Part shown: positions 1-9,658 of the stretch, in pieces
Layout: every line of letters starts with the position of its first letter
Position numbering within the stretch: position 1 is the first letter of the stretch
NCBI RefSeq assembly: GCF_015624485.1
Contig: NZ_CP061378.1
Span: forward strand, 3,658,001 to 3,722,000
Length of the DNA: 64,000 nucleotides
Source: Bradyrhizobium genosp. L
GTDB taxonomy: Bacteria > Pseudomonadota > Alphaproteobacteria > Rhizobiales > Xanthobacteraceae
Direction of reading: 5' to 3'
Notes under the pieces: model-generated
The model's input: only the letters and a program-made list of their open reading frames with translations
Database searches by the model: none
Told to the model about the DNA's origin: nothing
Made by a program: the position numbers and the translations under genes

Positions 1-584
1 CCAAGCGTGGCGACTGCCGCGGCAGGAATTCCAAAATCTCCTGGACCCAGGTCGAGACCGGTTCGGCGATCACCTGGAAATATCCGAGCTGCATCCTGCG
101 TGGCGATAATTCGAGCGGCGAGTTCTATTCGATCGCGATCTCGAACGGCTTCCAGCAGGTCGATAGCGGCACTAAGATGATCCATCTCGGCAAGAACACG
201 TCGAGCCGCATCATCTCCAAGGGCATCGCCGCCGGCAAGTCGCAGAACACCTATCGCGGCCTGGTCAGCGCCCATCGCAAGGCGACCGGCGCGCGCAACT
301 ACACCGCCTGCGACTCGCTTTTGATCGGCGACAAATGCGGCGCGCACACCGTGCCCTATGTAGAGGCCAAGAACTCGTCGGCGACGTTCGAGCACGAGGC
401 GACGACGTCGAAGATCTCCGAGGATGTGCTGTTCTACTGCATCCAGCGCGGGCTCAGCCAAGAGGAAGCTGTCGGCCTGGTCGTCAACGGCTTCGTCAAG
501 GACGTGCTGCAGCAACTGCCGATGGAGTTCGCGGTGGAAGCGCAGAAGTTGATCTCGATCAGCCTCGAAGGTTCGGTCGGCTAA
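1..584 (+). CDS. sufB: SufB, Fe-S scaffold protein (3' end only)
   Basis: C-terminal part of SufB, the core scaffold subunit of the cytosolic SufBCD complex on which Fe-S clusters are assembled. The frame is open from base 3 with no start, so the gene begins before the window; about 193 codons are visible. The segment [14 protein letters not shown], the [12 protein letters not shown] segment and the ending [19 protein letters not shown] match the SufB/SufD beta-helix core; the Cys of CDSLLIG and the EHE segment correspond by motif to residues linked to cluster building in E. coli SufB. It leads the operon with sufC 57 bases downstream. Identification is secure; only its length is unknown. Confidence 0.97.
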   Translation, partial: KRGDCRGRNSKISWTQVETGSAITWKYPSCILRGDNSSGEFYSIAISNGFQQVDSGTKMIHLGKNTSSRIISKGIAAGKSQNTYRGLVSAHRKATGARNYTACDSLLIGDKCGAHTVPYVEAKNSSATFEHEATTSKISEDVLFYCIQRGLSQEEAVGLVVNGFVKDVLQQLPMEFAVEAQKLISISLEGSVG

Positions 585-641
585 TCCATCCCGTTACAGG
601 ACGCGGCTGACGCGCCTCGGGATGATCTCAGGATGAAAATG

Positions 642-1394
<753 letters not shown>

Positions 1395-1411
1395 GGTTTG
1401 CGAGTTTTGAA

Positions 1412-2734
1412 ATGAACGTTGTTGCAAAGACCGAGACCGGACGTGCGCTGGGCGAAGCTTTCGCCGTCGCGCGCGACCGTCTGCCGGGCAAGGGCAAGAT
1501 CGCCGACGAGCGGCGCCAGGCTTTCGATGCCTATGAGCGCGCAGGGTTGCCGCATCGCCGGATCGAGGACTGGAAATACACCGATCTCCGCGCGCTGATG
1601 CGCGAGGTCCTGCCGCTCGCACCGGCGCCGGATGCCGCCGCGCTCAAGCGTGCTGCTGCCGCCGTCAAGGCGCATGCAATCGCGGGCGTGCGCCTTCTGG
1701 TGCTGGTCGACGGCATGCTCGCGCCCGATCTCTCCGATCTCGACAACCTCGACAAGGGGCTGACGATCCGCCCGCTGCGCGAGGTGCTGGATGCCGGCGA
1801 TGGCGCGCTGTCTGTGCAGGCCTTCGCCTCCGACACCACCAATCCGATGATCGCGCTGAACGGTGCGATGGCGACCGACGGTGTCGTCATCGAGGTCGGC
1901 AACGGCACGGTACTGAGCAGACCGCTGCACGTCGTTCATGTTGCCGCAAGCGCAACACCTGTTGCGATGTTTACCCGCTCGCTGCTACGGCTCGGCCGCG
2001 ACACCGGCGCGACGCTGGTAGAGAGCTATCTCGCCGCCGAGGGGGCCAAGGCCTACCAGGCGCATGACGGGCTGGTGGTGGCGATCGGCGACAATGCGCG
2101 GCTCGACCACGTCAGGCTGGTCGAGGACGCGATCGACGCCTTCAACATCTCGTCCGCAACCATCACGCTCGGCGCGCATGCGCATTTCAACACCTTCGGG
2201 ATGACCACGGGCGGCCATGTCAGCCGCTACCAGCTCACGGTGGCGTGCGCCGGCGAGCATTCCAAGGTCGAGACCAACGGCGTCAATCTGATCAACGGCA
2301 AGCAGCACGCCGACACCACGTTGTTCATGGATCACGCGGTACCGAACTGCGCCAGCCGTGAGCTGTTCCGTGCGGTGGTCGACGATCGCGCTCATTCCGT
2401 GTTCCAGGGCCGCATCATCGTCCGTCCCGACGCGCAGAAGACCGACGCCAAGATGATGACACGAGCGCTGCTGCTGTCTGACGATGCCGAAGCCGACAAC
2501 AAGCCGGAGCTCGAGATTTTCGCGGACGACGTCACGTGCGGCCATGGCGCGACCACCGGCGCGCTCGACGAGAGCCTGCTGTTCTATATGCGCGCTCGCG
2601 GTCTGCCGGAGAAGGAGGCGCAGGCGCTTCTGATCCAGGCCTTCGTCGGCGAGGCGATCGAAACCATTGCCAGCGACGATCTGCGCGAGGTCGCGATCGC
2701 GACCGCGCGGCGCTGGCTGGAGGCAAGGGCATGA
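1412..2734 (+). CDS. sufD: SufD, Fe-S assembly scaffold subunit
   Basis: SufD (440 aa), partner of SufB in the SufBC2D complex and needed for iron acquisition during cluster assembly. The N-terminal part carries HRRIEDWKYTDLR, the usual SufD helical lead-in, followed by the right-handed beta-helix core. Near the C-terminus TCGHGATTGALDES contains the conserved His at the SufB-SufD interface. It starts 17 bases after sufC, and its stop TGA overlaps the ATG of sufS in an ATGA junction, implying translational coupling. N-terminal divergence is normal for the family. Confidence 0.95.
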   Translation: MNVVAKTETGRALGEAFAVARDRLPGKGKIADERRQAFDAYERAGLPHRRIEDWKYTDLRALMREVLPLAPAPDAAALKRAAAAVKAHAIAGVRLLVLVDGMLAPDLSDLDNLDKGLTIRPLREVLDAGDGALSVQAFASDTTNPMIALNGAMATDGVVIEVGNGTVLSRPLHVVHVAASATPVAMFTRSLLRLGRDTGATLVESYLAAEGAKAYQAHDGLVVAIGDNARLDHVRLVEDAIDAFNISSATITLGAHAHFNTFGMTTGGHVSRYQLTVACAGEHSKVETNGVNLINGKQHADTTLFMDHAVPNCASRELFRAVVDDRAHSVFQGRIIVRPDAQKTDAKMMTRALLLSDDAEADNKPELEIFADDVTCGHGATTGALDESLLFYMRARGLPEKEAQALLIQAFVGEAIETIASDDLREVAIATARRWLEARA

Positions 2735-3978
2735 GCACGCACCCGGCTGTCTCCAACGGTGCCTACGACGTCGCGCGCGTGCGGCAGGATTTCCCGGCGC
2801 TGGCCATGCAGGTCTATGGCAAGCCGCTGGTCTATCTCGACAACGCTGCGTCGGCGCAAAAGCCCAATGCGGTGCTCGACCGCATGACGGAAGCCTACAA
2901 GAGCGAATACGCCAACGTGCATCGCGGCCTGCATTACCTCGCCAACGCCGCGACCGAAGCTTACGAAGGCGCGCGCGGCAAAGTGGCGAAATTCATCAAC
3001 GCCCGCCGCAATGAAGAGATCGTCTTCACCCGCAACGTCACCGAGGCGATCAACCTGGTGGCGTCGTCATGGGGTGCGCCCAACATTGGGGAGGGCGACG
3101 AGATCGTCCTCTCGATCATGGAGCACCACTCCAACATCGTGCCGTGGCATTTCCTGCGCGAACGCCAAGGCGCGGTGATCAAATGGGCACCCGTCGACGA
3201 CGAGGGCAACTTCCTGATCGAGGAGTTCGAAAAACTCCTGACGCCCAGAACCAAGATCGTCGCGATCACCCAGATGTCGAACGCGCTGGGCACCCTGGTG
3301 CCGGTCAGGGAGGTGATCCGGATCGCGCACGCCCGCGGCATTCCCGTGCTGGTCGACGGCGCGCAGGGCGCGGTGCACTTGCCGATCGACGTGCAGGACC
3401 TCGATTGCGATTTCTATGCCTTCACCGGCCACAAGGTGTACGGGCCGACAGGGATCGGTGCGCTCTATGCCAAGCACGAGCATCTCGTCGCGATGCGGCC
3501 GTTCAACGGCGGCGGCGAGATGATCCGCGAGGTTGCCAAGGACTGGGTCACCTACGGCGATCCGCCGCACAAGTTCGAAGCCGGCACTCCGCCGATCGTC
3601 GAGGCGATCGGGCTCGGTGCTGCGATCGACTACGTCAATTCGATCGGCAAGGAGCGAATCGCGGCGCATGAGCACGATTTGCTCAGCTATGCGCAGGAGC
3701 GGCTACGCGAGATCAACTCGCTGCGGCTGATCGGCACCGCTCGCAACAAGGGCCCGGTGATCTCCTTCGAGATGAAGGGCGCGCATCCCCACGACGTCGC
3801 CACCGTGATCGACCGCCAGGGCATCGCGGTGCGCGCTGGCACCCATTGCGTGATGCCGCTTTTAGAGCGGTTCAACGTCACGGCCACCTGCCGTGCCTCG
3901 TTCGGGATGTATAATACCAAGGAAGAAGTCGACCATCTGGCGCAGGCGCTGATCAAGGCGCGGGAATTGTTCGCATGA
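2731..3978 (+). CDS. sufS: SufS, type II cysteine desulfurase
   Basis: PLP-dependent cysteine desulfurase/selenocysteine lyase (415 aa) that removes sulfur from L-cysteine as an enzyme persulfide for SufBCD. The PLP lysine is K235 in FTGHKVYGPTG, the cofactor-binding Asp is in VLVDGAQG near 209, and the catalytic cysteine is C373 in RAGTHCVMPLL. The short loop around that Cys marks the group II (SufS) type. The start is the ATG overlapping the sufD stop; a longer in-frame extension upstream is only sufD read in another frame. The stop in turn overlaps the ATG of sufT. No separate SufE is seen in the window. Confidence 0.96.
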   Translation: MSTHPAVSNGAYDVARVRQDFPALAMQVYGKPLVYLDNAASAQKPNAVLDRMTEAYKSEYANVHRGLHYLANAATEAYEGARGKVAKFINARRNEEIVFTRNVTEAINLVASSWGAPNIGEGDEIVLSIMEHHSNIVPWHFLRERQGAVIKWAPVDDEGNFLIEEFEKLLTPRTKIVAITQMSNALGTLVPVREVIRIAHARGIPVLVDGAQGAVHLPIDVQDLDCDFYAFTGHKVYGPTGIGALYAKHEHLVAMRPFNGGGEMIREVAKDWVTYGDPPHKFEAGTPPIVEAIGLGAAIDYVNSIGKERIAAHEHDLLSYAQERLREINSLRLIGTARNKGPVISFEMKGAHPHDVATVIDRQGIAVRAGTHCVMPLLERFNVTATCRASFGMYNTKEEVDHLAQALIKARELFA

Positions 3979-4346
3979 CCGATACAGCCGAAATGAAGGC
4001 AGCCACCGTCGAGACCACCTCGGCGCTGCCGCCTGAGGAAACCGAGCGCCTGAGCGGCGAGATCGTCGCGGCGCTGAAGACGGTGTTCGATCCGGAGATT
4101 CCGGCCGACATCTACGAGCTCGGCCTGATCTACAAGGTCGACCTCAAGGACGACCGCGCCGTCGACATCCTGATGACCCTGACCACGCCGAACTGCCCGG
4201 CCGCGGGCGAGCTGCCGACCATGGTGGAGAACGCGGTCGCCAGCGTTCCCGGCGTCGGCGTCGTCAGCGTCAATCTGGTCTGGGATCCGGCCTGGTCGCC
4301 GGACCGGATGTCGGACGAGGCACGCCTCGTCCTCAATATGTGGTGA
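3975..4346 (+). CDS. sufT: SufT-type DUF59 Fe-S maturation factor
   Basis: Small MIP18/DUF59 protein (123 aa) of the kind encoded in suf operons as SufT, an accessory factor for maturing Fe-S proteins. Diagnostic features are FDPEIPADIYELGLIYKVD and MTLTTPNCPAAGELP with the conserved Cys, followed by the VWDPAW segment. The first about 25 residues are a variable tail. Its ATG overlaps the sufS stop, so it is probably coupled to sufS; sufA follows after 67 bases. PaaD belongs to the same domain family, but operon context favours SufT. Confidence 0.9.
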   Translation: MTDTAEMKAATVETTSALPPEETERLSGEIVAALKTVFDPEIPADIYELGLIYKVDLKDDRAVDILMTLTTPNCPAAGELPTMVENAVASVPGVGVVSVNLVWDPAWSPDRMSDEARLVLNMW

Positions 4347-4413
4347 TGTGTTAGGGAACGGGATCTAGGCTTCGGGAAAGATCGGCAATTGATTTGCTGC
4401 TGGGACGGACCAC

Positions 4414-4812
4414 ATGACTGACATGACACACGCTTCACCAATGCCCGCCAAGCCGAAGCGACCGCGCCCGCAGGTCATGAAACTGACCGATGCCGCGGCC
4501 GAGCGCATCTCCGAGCTGACCCAGCGCGCCGACTCCGAAATCGTCGGCCTGCGCGTCGGCATCAAGAACGGCGGCTGCGCCGGCCAGTCCTATACCGTCG
4601 AATATGCCCACGAGATCCGCCCGACCGACGAAGTGGTCGAGGACAAGGGCGTCAAGATCCTGGTCGATCCCAAGGCCGTGCTGTTCTTGCTCGGCACCGA
4701 GATGGACTACAAGGCCGACAAGATGCAGGCCCAGTTCGTGTTCAACAACCCGAACCAGATCTCCGCCTGCGGCTGCGGCGAGTCAGTGCAGCTCAAGCCG
4801 GCGACGGTCTAA
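4414..4812 (+). CDS. sufA: SufA/IscA-type Fe-S carrier
   Basis: A-type Fe-S carrier protein (132 aa, HesB/IscA family) that receives clusters from the scaffold and passes them to apoproteins. The three cluster ligands are visible: C55 in NGGCAGQSY and C119 and C121 in SACGCGES near the C-terminus. A roughly 20-residue basic/proline-rich N-terminal extension precedes the domain. It is the last gene of the suf operon. Calling it SufA rather than IscA or ErpA rests on the operon, since the family motifs are shared. Confidence 0.93.
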   Translation: MTDMTHASPMPAKPKRPRPQVMKLTDAAAERISELTQRADSEIVGLRVGIKNGGCAGQSYTVEYAHEIRPTDEVVEDKGVKILVDPKAVLFLLGTEMDYKADKMQAQFVFNNPNQISACGCGESVQLKPATV

Positions 4813-4816
4813 TTGC

Positions 4817-4934
4817 TGTCGTCCCGGCGGAGTCCGGGACCATAACCACCACTGTTGATTATTGACCGGGTCGTCACCCATCTTGCCTCATCGATAGGTC
4901 TCGGCGTATGGGTCCCGGCCTTCGCCGGGACGAC
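4817..4934. repeat. Inverted pair of GTCCCGG-type intergenic palindromes
   Basis: Two copies of a short palindrome lie in opposite orientation: one around 4819-4841 built on GTCCCGGCGGAGTCCGGGAC and one at 4911-4934 built on GGTCCCGGCCTTCGCCGGGA. Each can fold into a small hairpin. Elements of this type are scattered between genes in Bradyrhizobium; they probably cap the suf transcript and do not encode protein. Confidence 0.75.
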
Positions 4935-4943
4935 GGTGGACAG

Positions 4944-5384
4944 ATGGACCGCGAATTCCTGACCGACCTGTTCGCCGATTTTGGCCCGGTAACCCTGCGC
5001 CGGATGTTTTCCGGCTACGGCATCTCAGCCGACGGCACCAATTTCGCGCTCGCGCTGCGCGCCGGGCTCTACTTCCGCGCCGACGACCAGACCATTCCGC
5101 AATTCGAGGCGGAGGGTTCGAAGCCGTTCCAGTATCAGACAAGCTCGAAGACGGTGACGGTCAATTCGTACTGGCAACTGCCGGCGCGGCTGTTCGACGA
5201 CACCGAGGAGCTTGCAGTGTGGGCGCGCTCGGCGCTTGGCGCCGCCCAGCGCGCGGCGTTGCGCAAGCGGCCGCGGAAGGCGAAGGCGCCGGTGAAGGCG
5301 GTGAGCAAGGCCAAGAAGCCTGCCGCGAAGAAGAACCGTAGGGTGGGCAAAGCGAAGCGTGCCCACCATGTCCGATCGCGCTAG
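4944..5384 (+). CDS. TfoX N-terminal domain protein
   Basis: Protein of 146 aa whose first about 95 residues match the TfoX N-terminal domain: VTLRRMFSGYGI, FALALRAGLYFR and YWQLPARLFDDTEELAVWAR. The family is named after a competence regulator, but the function of stand-alone copies is unknown. The ATG at 4944 is preferred because the longer in-frame start is inside a repeat. After the domain comes a Lys/Ala-rich tail, and the last 17 residues (KNRRVGKAKRAHHVRSR) are encoded by a dispersed intergenic repeat that supplies the stop codon. The tail is therefore probably acquired rather than conserved. Confidence 0.82.
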   Translation: MDREFLTDLFADFGPVTLRRMFSGYGISADGTNFALALRAGLYFRADDQTIPQFEAEGSKPFQYQTSSKTVTVNSYWQLPARLFDDTEELAVWARSALGAAQRAALRKRPRKAKAPVKAVSKAKKPAAKKNRRVGKAKRAHHVRSR

Positions 5385-5423
5385 AATGGTGGGCACGGCG
5401 CCACGCGCCTTTGCCCACCCTAC
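5338..5423. repeat. Long inverted repeat, GGTGGGCA family
   Basis: Two arms (5338-5369 and 5386-5423) carry GTAGGGTGGGCAAAG and its complement CTTTGCCCACCCTAC, with internal GTGCCCACCAT/ATGGTGGGCAC pairing. The left arm is translated as the end of the TfoX-N protein, and the loop holds its stop codon. Lying between two convergent genes, the structure may act as a bidirectional transcription barrier. It resembles a repeat common in Bradyrhizobium intergenic regions. Confidence 0.8.
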
Positions 5424-5438
5424 AGATCTGCCGTGAGC

Positions 5439-6506
5439 TCACGCCACACGGGTCTGCGTCTCGGCGTTGTATTCGGGATCGGCTTCGCAGATCACGCGGT
5501 TGCGGCCGGCGCGTTTGGCGGCGTAGAGGCAGGCGTCGGCGCGTTCGATCAGCGAATCCGTGTCGTCGCCTTGCTTCAGCATGGAGACGCCGACCGAGAT
5601 CGTGACGCGGCCGAGGATTTCGCCGGTCGACTTCTTCTTCAATTCCTTGGCCATCACCGCGCGGCGGATATGGTCGGCGACCGTCAGCGCCTGGCGCAGT
5701 GCGGTGTTGGGCAGCACCACCGCGAATTCCTCGCCGCCATAGCGCGCCGTGATGTCCTGGCCCTTGATGGTCTGCTTCAGCGACTGCGCCACCAGCCGCA
5801 GCACCTGGTCGCCGGTGAGGTGGCCGTAGGAATCGTTGAACGACTTGAAATGGTCGATGTCGAACATCAACAGCGATAGCGGTTCGCCGGAGGCGAGCGC
5901 GGTCTGCACCGCCATGTCGATCGAGCGGTCGAAATATTTGCGGTTGCCGAGGCCGGTGAGCGGATCGGTCAGGCTCTCGGCGCGGATCGCCTCGAGGCTG
6001 TGCTGGAGATCGCTGATCTCGGATTTCGACAGCGCCAGCCGGTTCTCCAGCGCCTGGTTGGTCTCGCGCATTTCGCGGGTCGATTTCGCCAGGCTCTCGA
6101 CGATGGCCTTGATCTGATCGCGGCTCGTCGCGGTCGCCAGCTTGTCGCTGGCGCCGACCAGGCTCGCGTCATAATTCGCTGACACGCCGAGTGCGTCGGT
6201 GATCAGCCGCATCACGGCGTCGATCTCTCCGATGACGCGGGCGCCGACCTTGTCGATCCGGTCGGATGTCTTGATGTGCGAAAGATAGGTCTCGTAGATC
6301 TGCTCGAGATCGGCTTCGGTGAGCTTGCCGCTGCGCGCCAGCGTCTCGTTGATGATCTTGTTGAGCGGCGCGTTGTATCCGGTCGCGTAGACGTACCAGA
6401 TTTCATAGTTGCGGGGGACGGCGGTCTGGCGAAGCGAGCGGATCTGGCCAAGCGCGACTTCCGCGAAGGCCAATGTACGTTCGTGTTCGTCCAGCAGTTT
6501 GACCAC
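5439..6506 (-). CDS. GGDEF-domain diguanylate cyclase
   Basis: Soluble protein (355 aa from the GTG used here) predicted to make cyclic di-GMP from two GTP. An N-terminal region of unknown fold, starting near LLDEHERTLAFAEVALGQIR, is followed by a heptad-like helix before the GGDEF domain. Domain signposts are LTDPLTGLGNRKYF, FDIDHFKSFND and the active site RYGGEEF. The allosteric I-site position five residues upstream reads KGQD instead of RxxD. No membrane segment is seen. The GTG at 6506 has GGGGA 7 bases upstream; an in-frame TTG at 6530 is the alternative. It is convergent with the TfoX-N gene. Confidence 0.9.
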   Translation of the reverse strand: MVKLLDEHERTLAFAEVALGQIRSLRQTAVPRNYEIWYVYATGYNAPLNKIINETLARSGKLTEADLEQIYETYLSHIKTSDRIDKVGARVIGEIDAVMRLITDALGVSANYDASLVGASDKLATATSRDQIKAIVESLAKSTREMRETNQALENRLALSKSEISDLQHSLEAIRAESLTDPLTGLGNRKYFDRSIDMAVQTALASGEPLSLLMFDIDHFKSFNDSYGHLTGDQVLRLVAQSLKQTIKGQDITARYGGEEFAVVLPNTALRQALTVADHIRRAVMAKELKKKSTGEILGRVTISVGVSMLKQGDDTDSLIERADACLYAAKRAGRNRVICEADPEYNAETQTRVA

Positions 6507-6835
6507 TGTTACGTCCCCAATGCGCAGCAAGTACCGGTTGATGCCCGGCAGTAATGACTAAATTATCGGCGCAAGGGTACGGGACGAGAATGAAGGCAAG
6601 GTAAACAGTAAAAGTACGGGAAGCCGGTCGCGGGGGTGCCGGCGTGCAGCACGACACAGGCTTTCGCCTGGCGTACATTGTTCGGACAATTCGGCGTTCA
6701 CTCACATCAAACGCGCCAGAAAGCGCGCTTCGATGGCCGGCGGAAAGAGCCGATCTTAGCGGCACCGGACGTCGCCTGAAACTCGTCAGGCCAAAGCTTG
6801 CCCAGAGCCCAAAGGGTTGCCCGGAGCTCTAAGCC
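6507..6835. other. Intergenic region, no gene seen
   Basis: About 330 bases between the 5' end of the GGDEF gene and the 3' end of the helicase gene. It is less GC-rich near 6540-6620 and probably holds the GGDEF promoter on the minus strand. I see no convincing open frame, strong hairpin or RNA gene. Confidence 0.5.
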
Positions 6836-8320
6836 TTACGCGCGTGCGCGCACCGGTCGCAGCAGGAAGGCGGGCAGATGCGAATGATCGGCCGGCTCGT
6901 GATCGACCTCGCGCTGCTGCCGCCGTGGCTCCGCACGTCCGATCGACGGCACGTGCGAGGCGGGGGCCTGCGGGGCACTGTTGCGGGCGTGGCGCGGTTC
7001 GCGCTGCGGTTCGCGTTCCTGGCGCGGCTCCCGCTCTTGCCGCGGCTCCTTCTCGTGACGCGGCTCGCGTTCGCCGTGACGCGGCTCGCGTTCACGCCGC
7101 GGCTTGCGACCGCCGCGGGCGCCTTCGCGCGATCCGTCGCGGCTACGCGAACGGCGCGGCGCCTCGCCATCATCGGAGGCTTCGCTGTGTGCGGCATAAT
7201 CGCCTTCGGCGCGCGGGATCTGTTGGCCGATCAGCTTCTCGATCGCGACCATCGACTTGTTGTCGAGCGACGTGACGATGGAGATCGCGGTGCCGGTGCG
7301 CCCGGCGCGGCCGGTGCGGCCGATCCGGTGCACATAGTCGTCGGGATGATGCGGGACGTCGAAATTGAAGACGTGGCTGACGGCGGGGATATCGAGGCCG
7401 CGGGCCGCGACGTCGGAGGCCACCAGCAGCGGAATCTCGCCCTTGCGGAACTGATCGAGCGCGGCGGTGCGGGCCGACTGATCCATGTCGCCATGAAGCG
7501 CGCCGACGCTGAAGCCGTGCTTCTGCAGCGATTTGTGCAGCACGGCGACTTCGCGCTTGCGGTTGCAGAAGATGATCGCGTTGTTGAGATCCTTGGCGTC
7601 GCGCAACAGGCGGCGCAGGATCTCGCGCTTGTCATGGGCCTCGCGACCGGACGGGACCTGCAGTTGCGTCACGGTGACGGCTGTCGTCGCGGGCTTGGAG
7701 ACCTCGATCCGCGCAGGATTATGCAAGAAGGCCTCGGTGATGCGGCTGATTTCCGGCGGCATCGTCGCCGTGAAGAACAGGGTCTGCCGCGTGAAGGGGA
7801 CGAGTTTGCAGATGCGTTCGATATCGGGGATGAAACCCATGTCGAGCATGCGATCGGCTTCGTCGATCACCAGCAGCTCGACGCCGGTCAGCAGCAACCC
7901 GCCGCGTTCGGTATGGTCGAGCAGGCGGCCGGGCGTTGCGATCAGGACGTCGACGCCCCGCATCAGCTTGGAGTCCTGGTCGCCGAACGAGACGCCGCCG
8001 ATCAGCAGCGCAACGTTGAGCTTCTGACCTGCGCCATATTTGTCGAATTGTTCCTTGACCTGGGCGGCGAGCTCACGGGTCGGCTCGAGGATCAGGGTGC
8101 GCGGCATCCGTGCCCGGGCGCGGCCCTTTTCTAGGATGGTGAGCATCGGGAGAACGAAGGCGGCGGTCTTGCCGGTGCCGGTCTGGGCGATGCCGAGGAC
8201 GTCGCGGCGGGCGAGAACGTGCGGGATCGCCTGTTCCTGGATCGGGGTGGGGGAGGTGTAACCTGTGGCCGCAACTGCGGCGAGAACCTTGTCGGACAGG
8301 CCTAGATTGGAAAAGGACAT
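6836..8320 (-). CDS. rhlE: DEAD-box RNA helicase, RhlE type
   Basis: ATP-dependent RNA helicase (494 aa). Motif I AQTGTGKT is at 45-52, DEAD at 153-156, the SAT box reads TAT in LFFTATMPPE, and motif VI is HRIGRTGRAGR. The helicase core resembles RhlE (FSNLGLSDKVLAAVAATGYTSPTPIQ at its start). The last about 100 residues are a disordered, highly charged tail with many Glu-Pro-Arg units (REREPRHGEREPRHEKEPR), likely an RNA-binding extension. The start at 8320 begins MSFSNLGLS; an upstream in-frame extension lacks family similarity. RhlE helicases help ribosome and mRNA remodelling in the cold; regulation is not visible here. Confidence 0.93.
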   Translation of the reverse strand: MSFSNLGLSDKVLAAVAATGYTSPTPIQEQAIPHVLARRDVLGIAQTGTGKTAAFVLPMLTILEKGRARARMPRTLILEPTRELAAQVKEQFDKYGAGQKLNVALLIGGVSFGDQDSKLMRGVDVLIATPGRLLDHTERGGLLLTGVELLVIDEADRMLDMGFIPDIERICKLVPFTRQTLFFTATMPPEISRITEAFLHNPARIEVSKPATTAVTVTQLQVPSGREAHDKREILRRLLRDAKDLNNAIIFCNRKREVAVLHKSLQKHGFSVGALHGDMDQSARTAALDQFRKGEIPLLVASDVAARGLDIPAVSHVFNFDVPHHPDDYVHRIGRTGRAGRTGTAISIVTSLDNKSMVAIEKLIGQQIPRAEGDYAAHSEASDDGEAPRRSRSRDGSREGARGGRKPRREREPRHGEREPRHEKEPRQEREPRQEREPQREPRHARNSAPQAPASHVPSIGRAEPRRQQREVDHEPADHSHLPAFLLRPVRARA

Positions 8321-8592
8321 TGAGCCTCTGGTCGATACCGCCGTTCGGAATCGAAAGTAAAAGGCTGTCGCGTTCGGCCCCGAAACGGCTCGCTTCTCAA
8401 AAAAGCTCGGGGGCTGCCAAAGGACGCTGACGGGCGGCAAACCTGACGAATCGCGTTTCGATCCGAGGCCGCGTTGCCTCGCAACATAGGGTCGCAACCG
8501 GCAAAGTCAATCGCTGACCCCGCCGGTTAGCCGAAAAAGCTTAATGTTTTCGCACAAATAAGGGCCTTTTCGTCATTTTCCGGTCAAATGAC

Positions 8593-9237
8593 TCAACACT
8601 CAGCGTCGCTGCTGCGGGCCCTGAACTCGCCTGGCGTCGAGCCTTCGGACGCGGTGAAGATCCGGTAGAAGGTCGCCAAGCTGCCGAACCCGCAGGCGAA
8701 GGCGATCTCGGCAATCGGCCGCGGCGGTGTCGCGGCGAGCAGCCGGCGGCTCTCGGCCAGGCGCTGGTCGGTGACGGTGTGCGAGAAGCTCTTGCCGGTC
8801 GTCTCAAACAGCACATGCAAATAGCGGACGGATACACCGAGCAGCTCGGCGATCATCGTCGGTGACAGCGCCGGCTCCGGCAAATGGCGCGTGACCAAGC
8901 GCCGCGCCAGGCTGAGCCGGCCGATGCGAAGCGCCTGCTGGGCGCGCCGGCTGCCTGGCCTGATTGCGCCGCGCTCGAGCAGCGCGAACTCCGCCACCGC
9001 CTTGACCAGCGGCGGAACGCTCGCCGCACTGCCTGTCTGCATCGCTTCCTTGAGGTCGGCGGTGCAGGCCTCGAGCAACGGTGCCCAGCCGCGACGGCTC
9101 GGCGCGGCCGGCATGCCCCCGGGTGCAAGCGCAGGCGTCTGATCCCGGCTGACGTGCAGATCGAAGCTCGCAGGCGCCGTAGCCGAGGCGACGCTGCCGG
9201 ATCCCTGACGATGGTCGAGATCGACTTCACCGCGCAT
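8593..9237 (-). CDS. Short AraC-family regulator lacking the sensor domain
   Basis: Protein of 214 aa whose C-terminal half is an AraC/XylS DNA-binding domain: MIAELLGVSVRYLHVLFE as the first helix-turn-helix and IAEIAFACGFGSLATFYRIF as the second. It aligns along about 170 residues with the regulator encoded at 10416-11372, but that paralogue has an additional roughly 150-residue AraC_binding_2-like sensor that is missing here. The ATG at 9237 has AGGAAGGTGG a few bases upstream. The open frame continues to 9483 without recognisable domain content. It may be a truncated yet expressed DNA-binding protein, or a decaying gene. Confidence 0.75.
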   Translation of the reverse strand: MRGEVDLDHRQGSGSVASATAPASFDLHVSRDQTPALAPGGMPAAPSRRGWAPLLEACTADLKEAMQTGSAASVPPLVKAVAEFALLERGAIRPGSRRAQQALRIGRLSLARRLVTRHLPEPALSPTMIAELLGVSVRYLHVLFETTGKSFSHTVTDQRLAESRRLLAATPPRPIAEIAFACGFGSLATFYRIFTASEGSTPGEFRARSSDAEC

Positions 9238-9658
9238 GGCGCACCACCTTCCTGCAACTGGGAGGGATGGGCCGAGCCTCCGAGTCGGGCCATGCGCTGC
9301 GCCCTGTGTCCTGCCTGCCGCCGATCCTCGCCATGAGTCTGCCCCTGCATGTCGTTGTCGCCAGTGCAGTTTTGGCCGAGCCGTGGCCGGGCGTCTTCTC
9401 GTTGCGCGCACGCTGATCGTTTCGGCTGAACCTCCGCCGGTACGCGTGGCGGCGTGTCCAGTCGGCCCGTGACCCCATCCCAATCATTCGCGGTACCCTG
9501 AAAAGCCTTGTGAGAGCAATGCGTGTATTTCACATAATATTGTAAAATGTGAAACAGGAAAATTGCGGCCGGACGTCCGGGCATGGCTCCGCCCCGGGCC
9601 GTGTAGGTCGGTTTTCAAAAGAAATTTTTGGGTGAGGATGACGCTCGGACGCCGCCGG
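9238..9658. other. Intergenic region upstream of the short AraC gene
   Basis: About 420 bases between the short AraC gene and the 3' end of the TetR gene. The part next to the AraC start is GC-rich, with an open minus-strand frame that shows no homology I recognise, possibly the eroded former sensor domain. Around 9520-9560 the DNA becomes AT-rich and holds an inverted repeat annotated separately. No RNA gene is seen. Confidence 0.5.
9528..9554. promoter_or_regulatory. AT-rich inverted repeat, possible operator
   Basis: Perfect 8-base arms TTTCACAT and ATGTGAAA are separated by 11 AT-rich bases. The site lies upstream of the short AraC gene and downstream of the TetR gene, in an unusually AT-rich patch for this genome. 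A dyad of this size would suit a dimeric regulator such as the neighbouring TetR protein; that link is an inference. Confidence 0.45.

Noticed and set aside
2536..2730. N-terminal extension of SufS
   Set aside because: It overlaps sufD in another frame; the ATG at 2731 matches the family.
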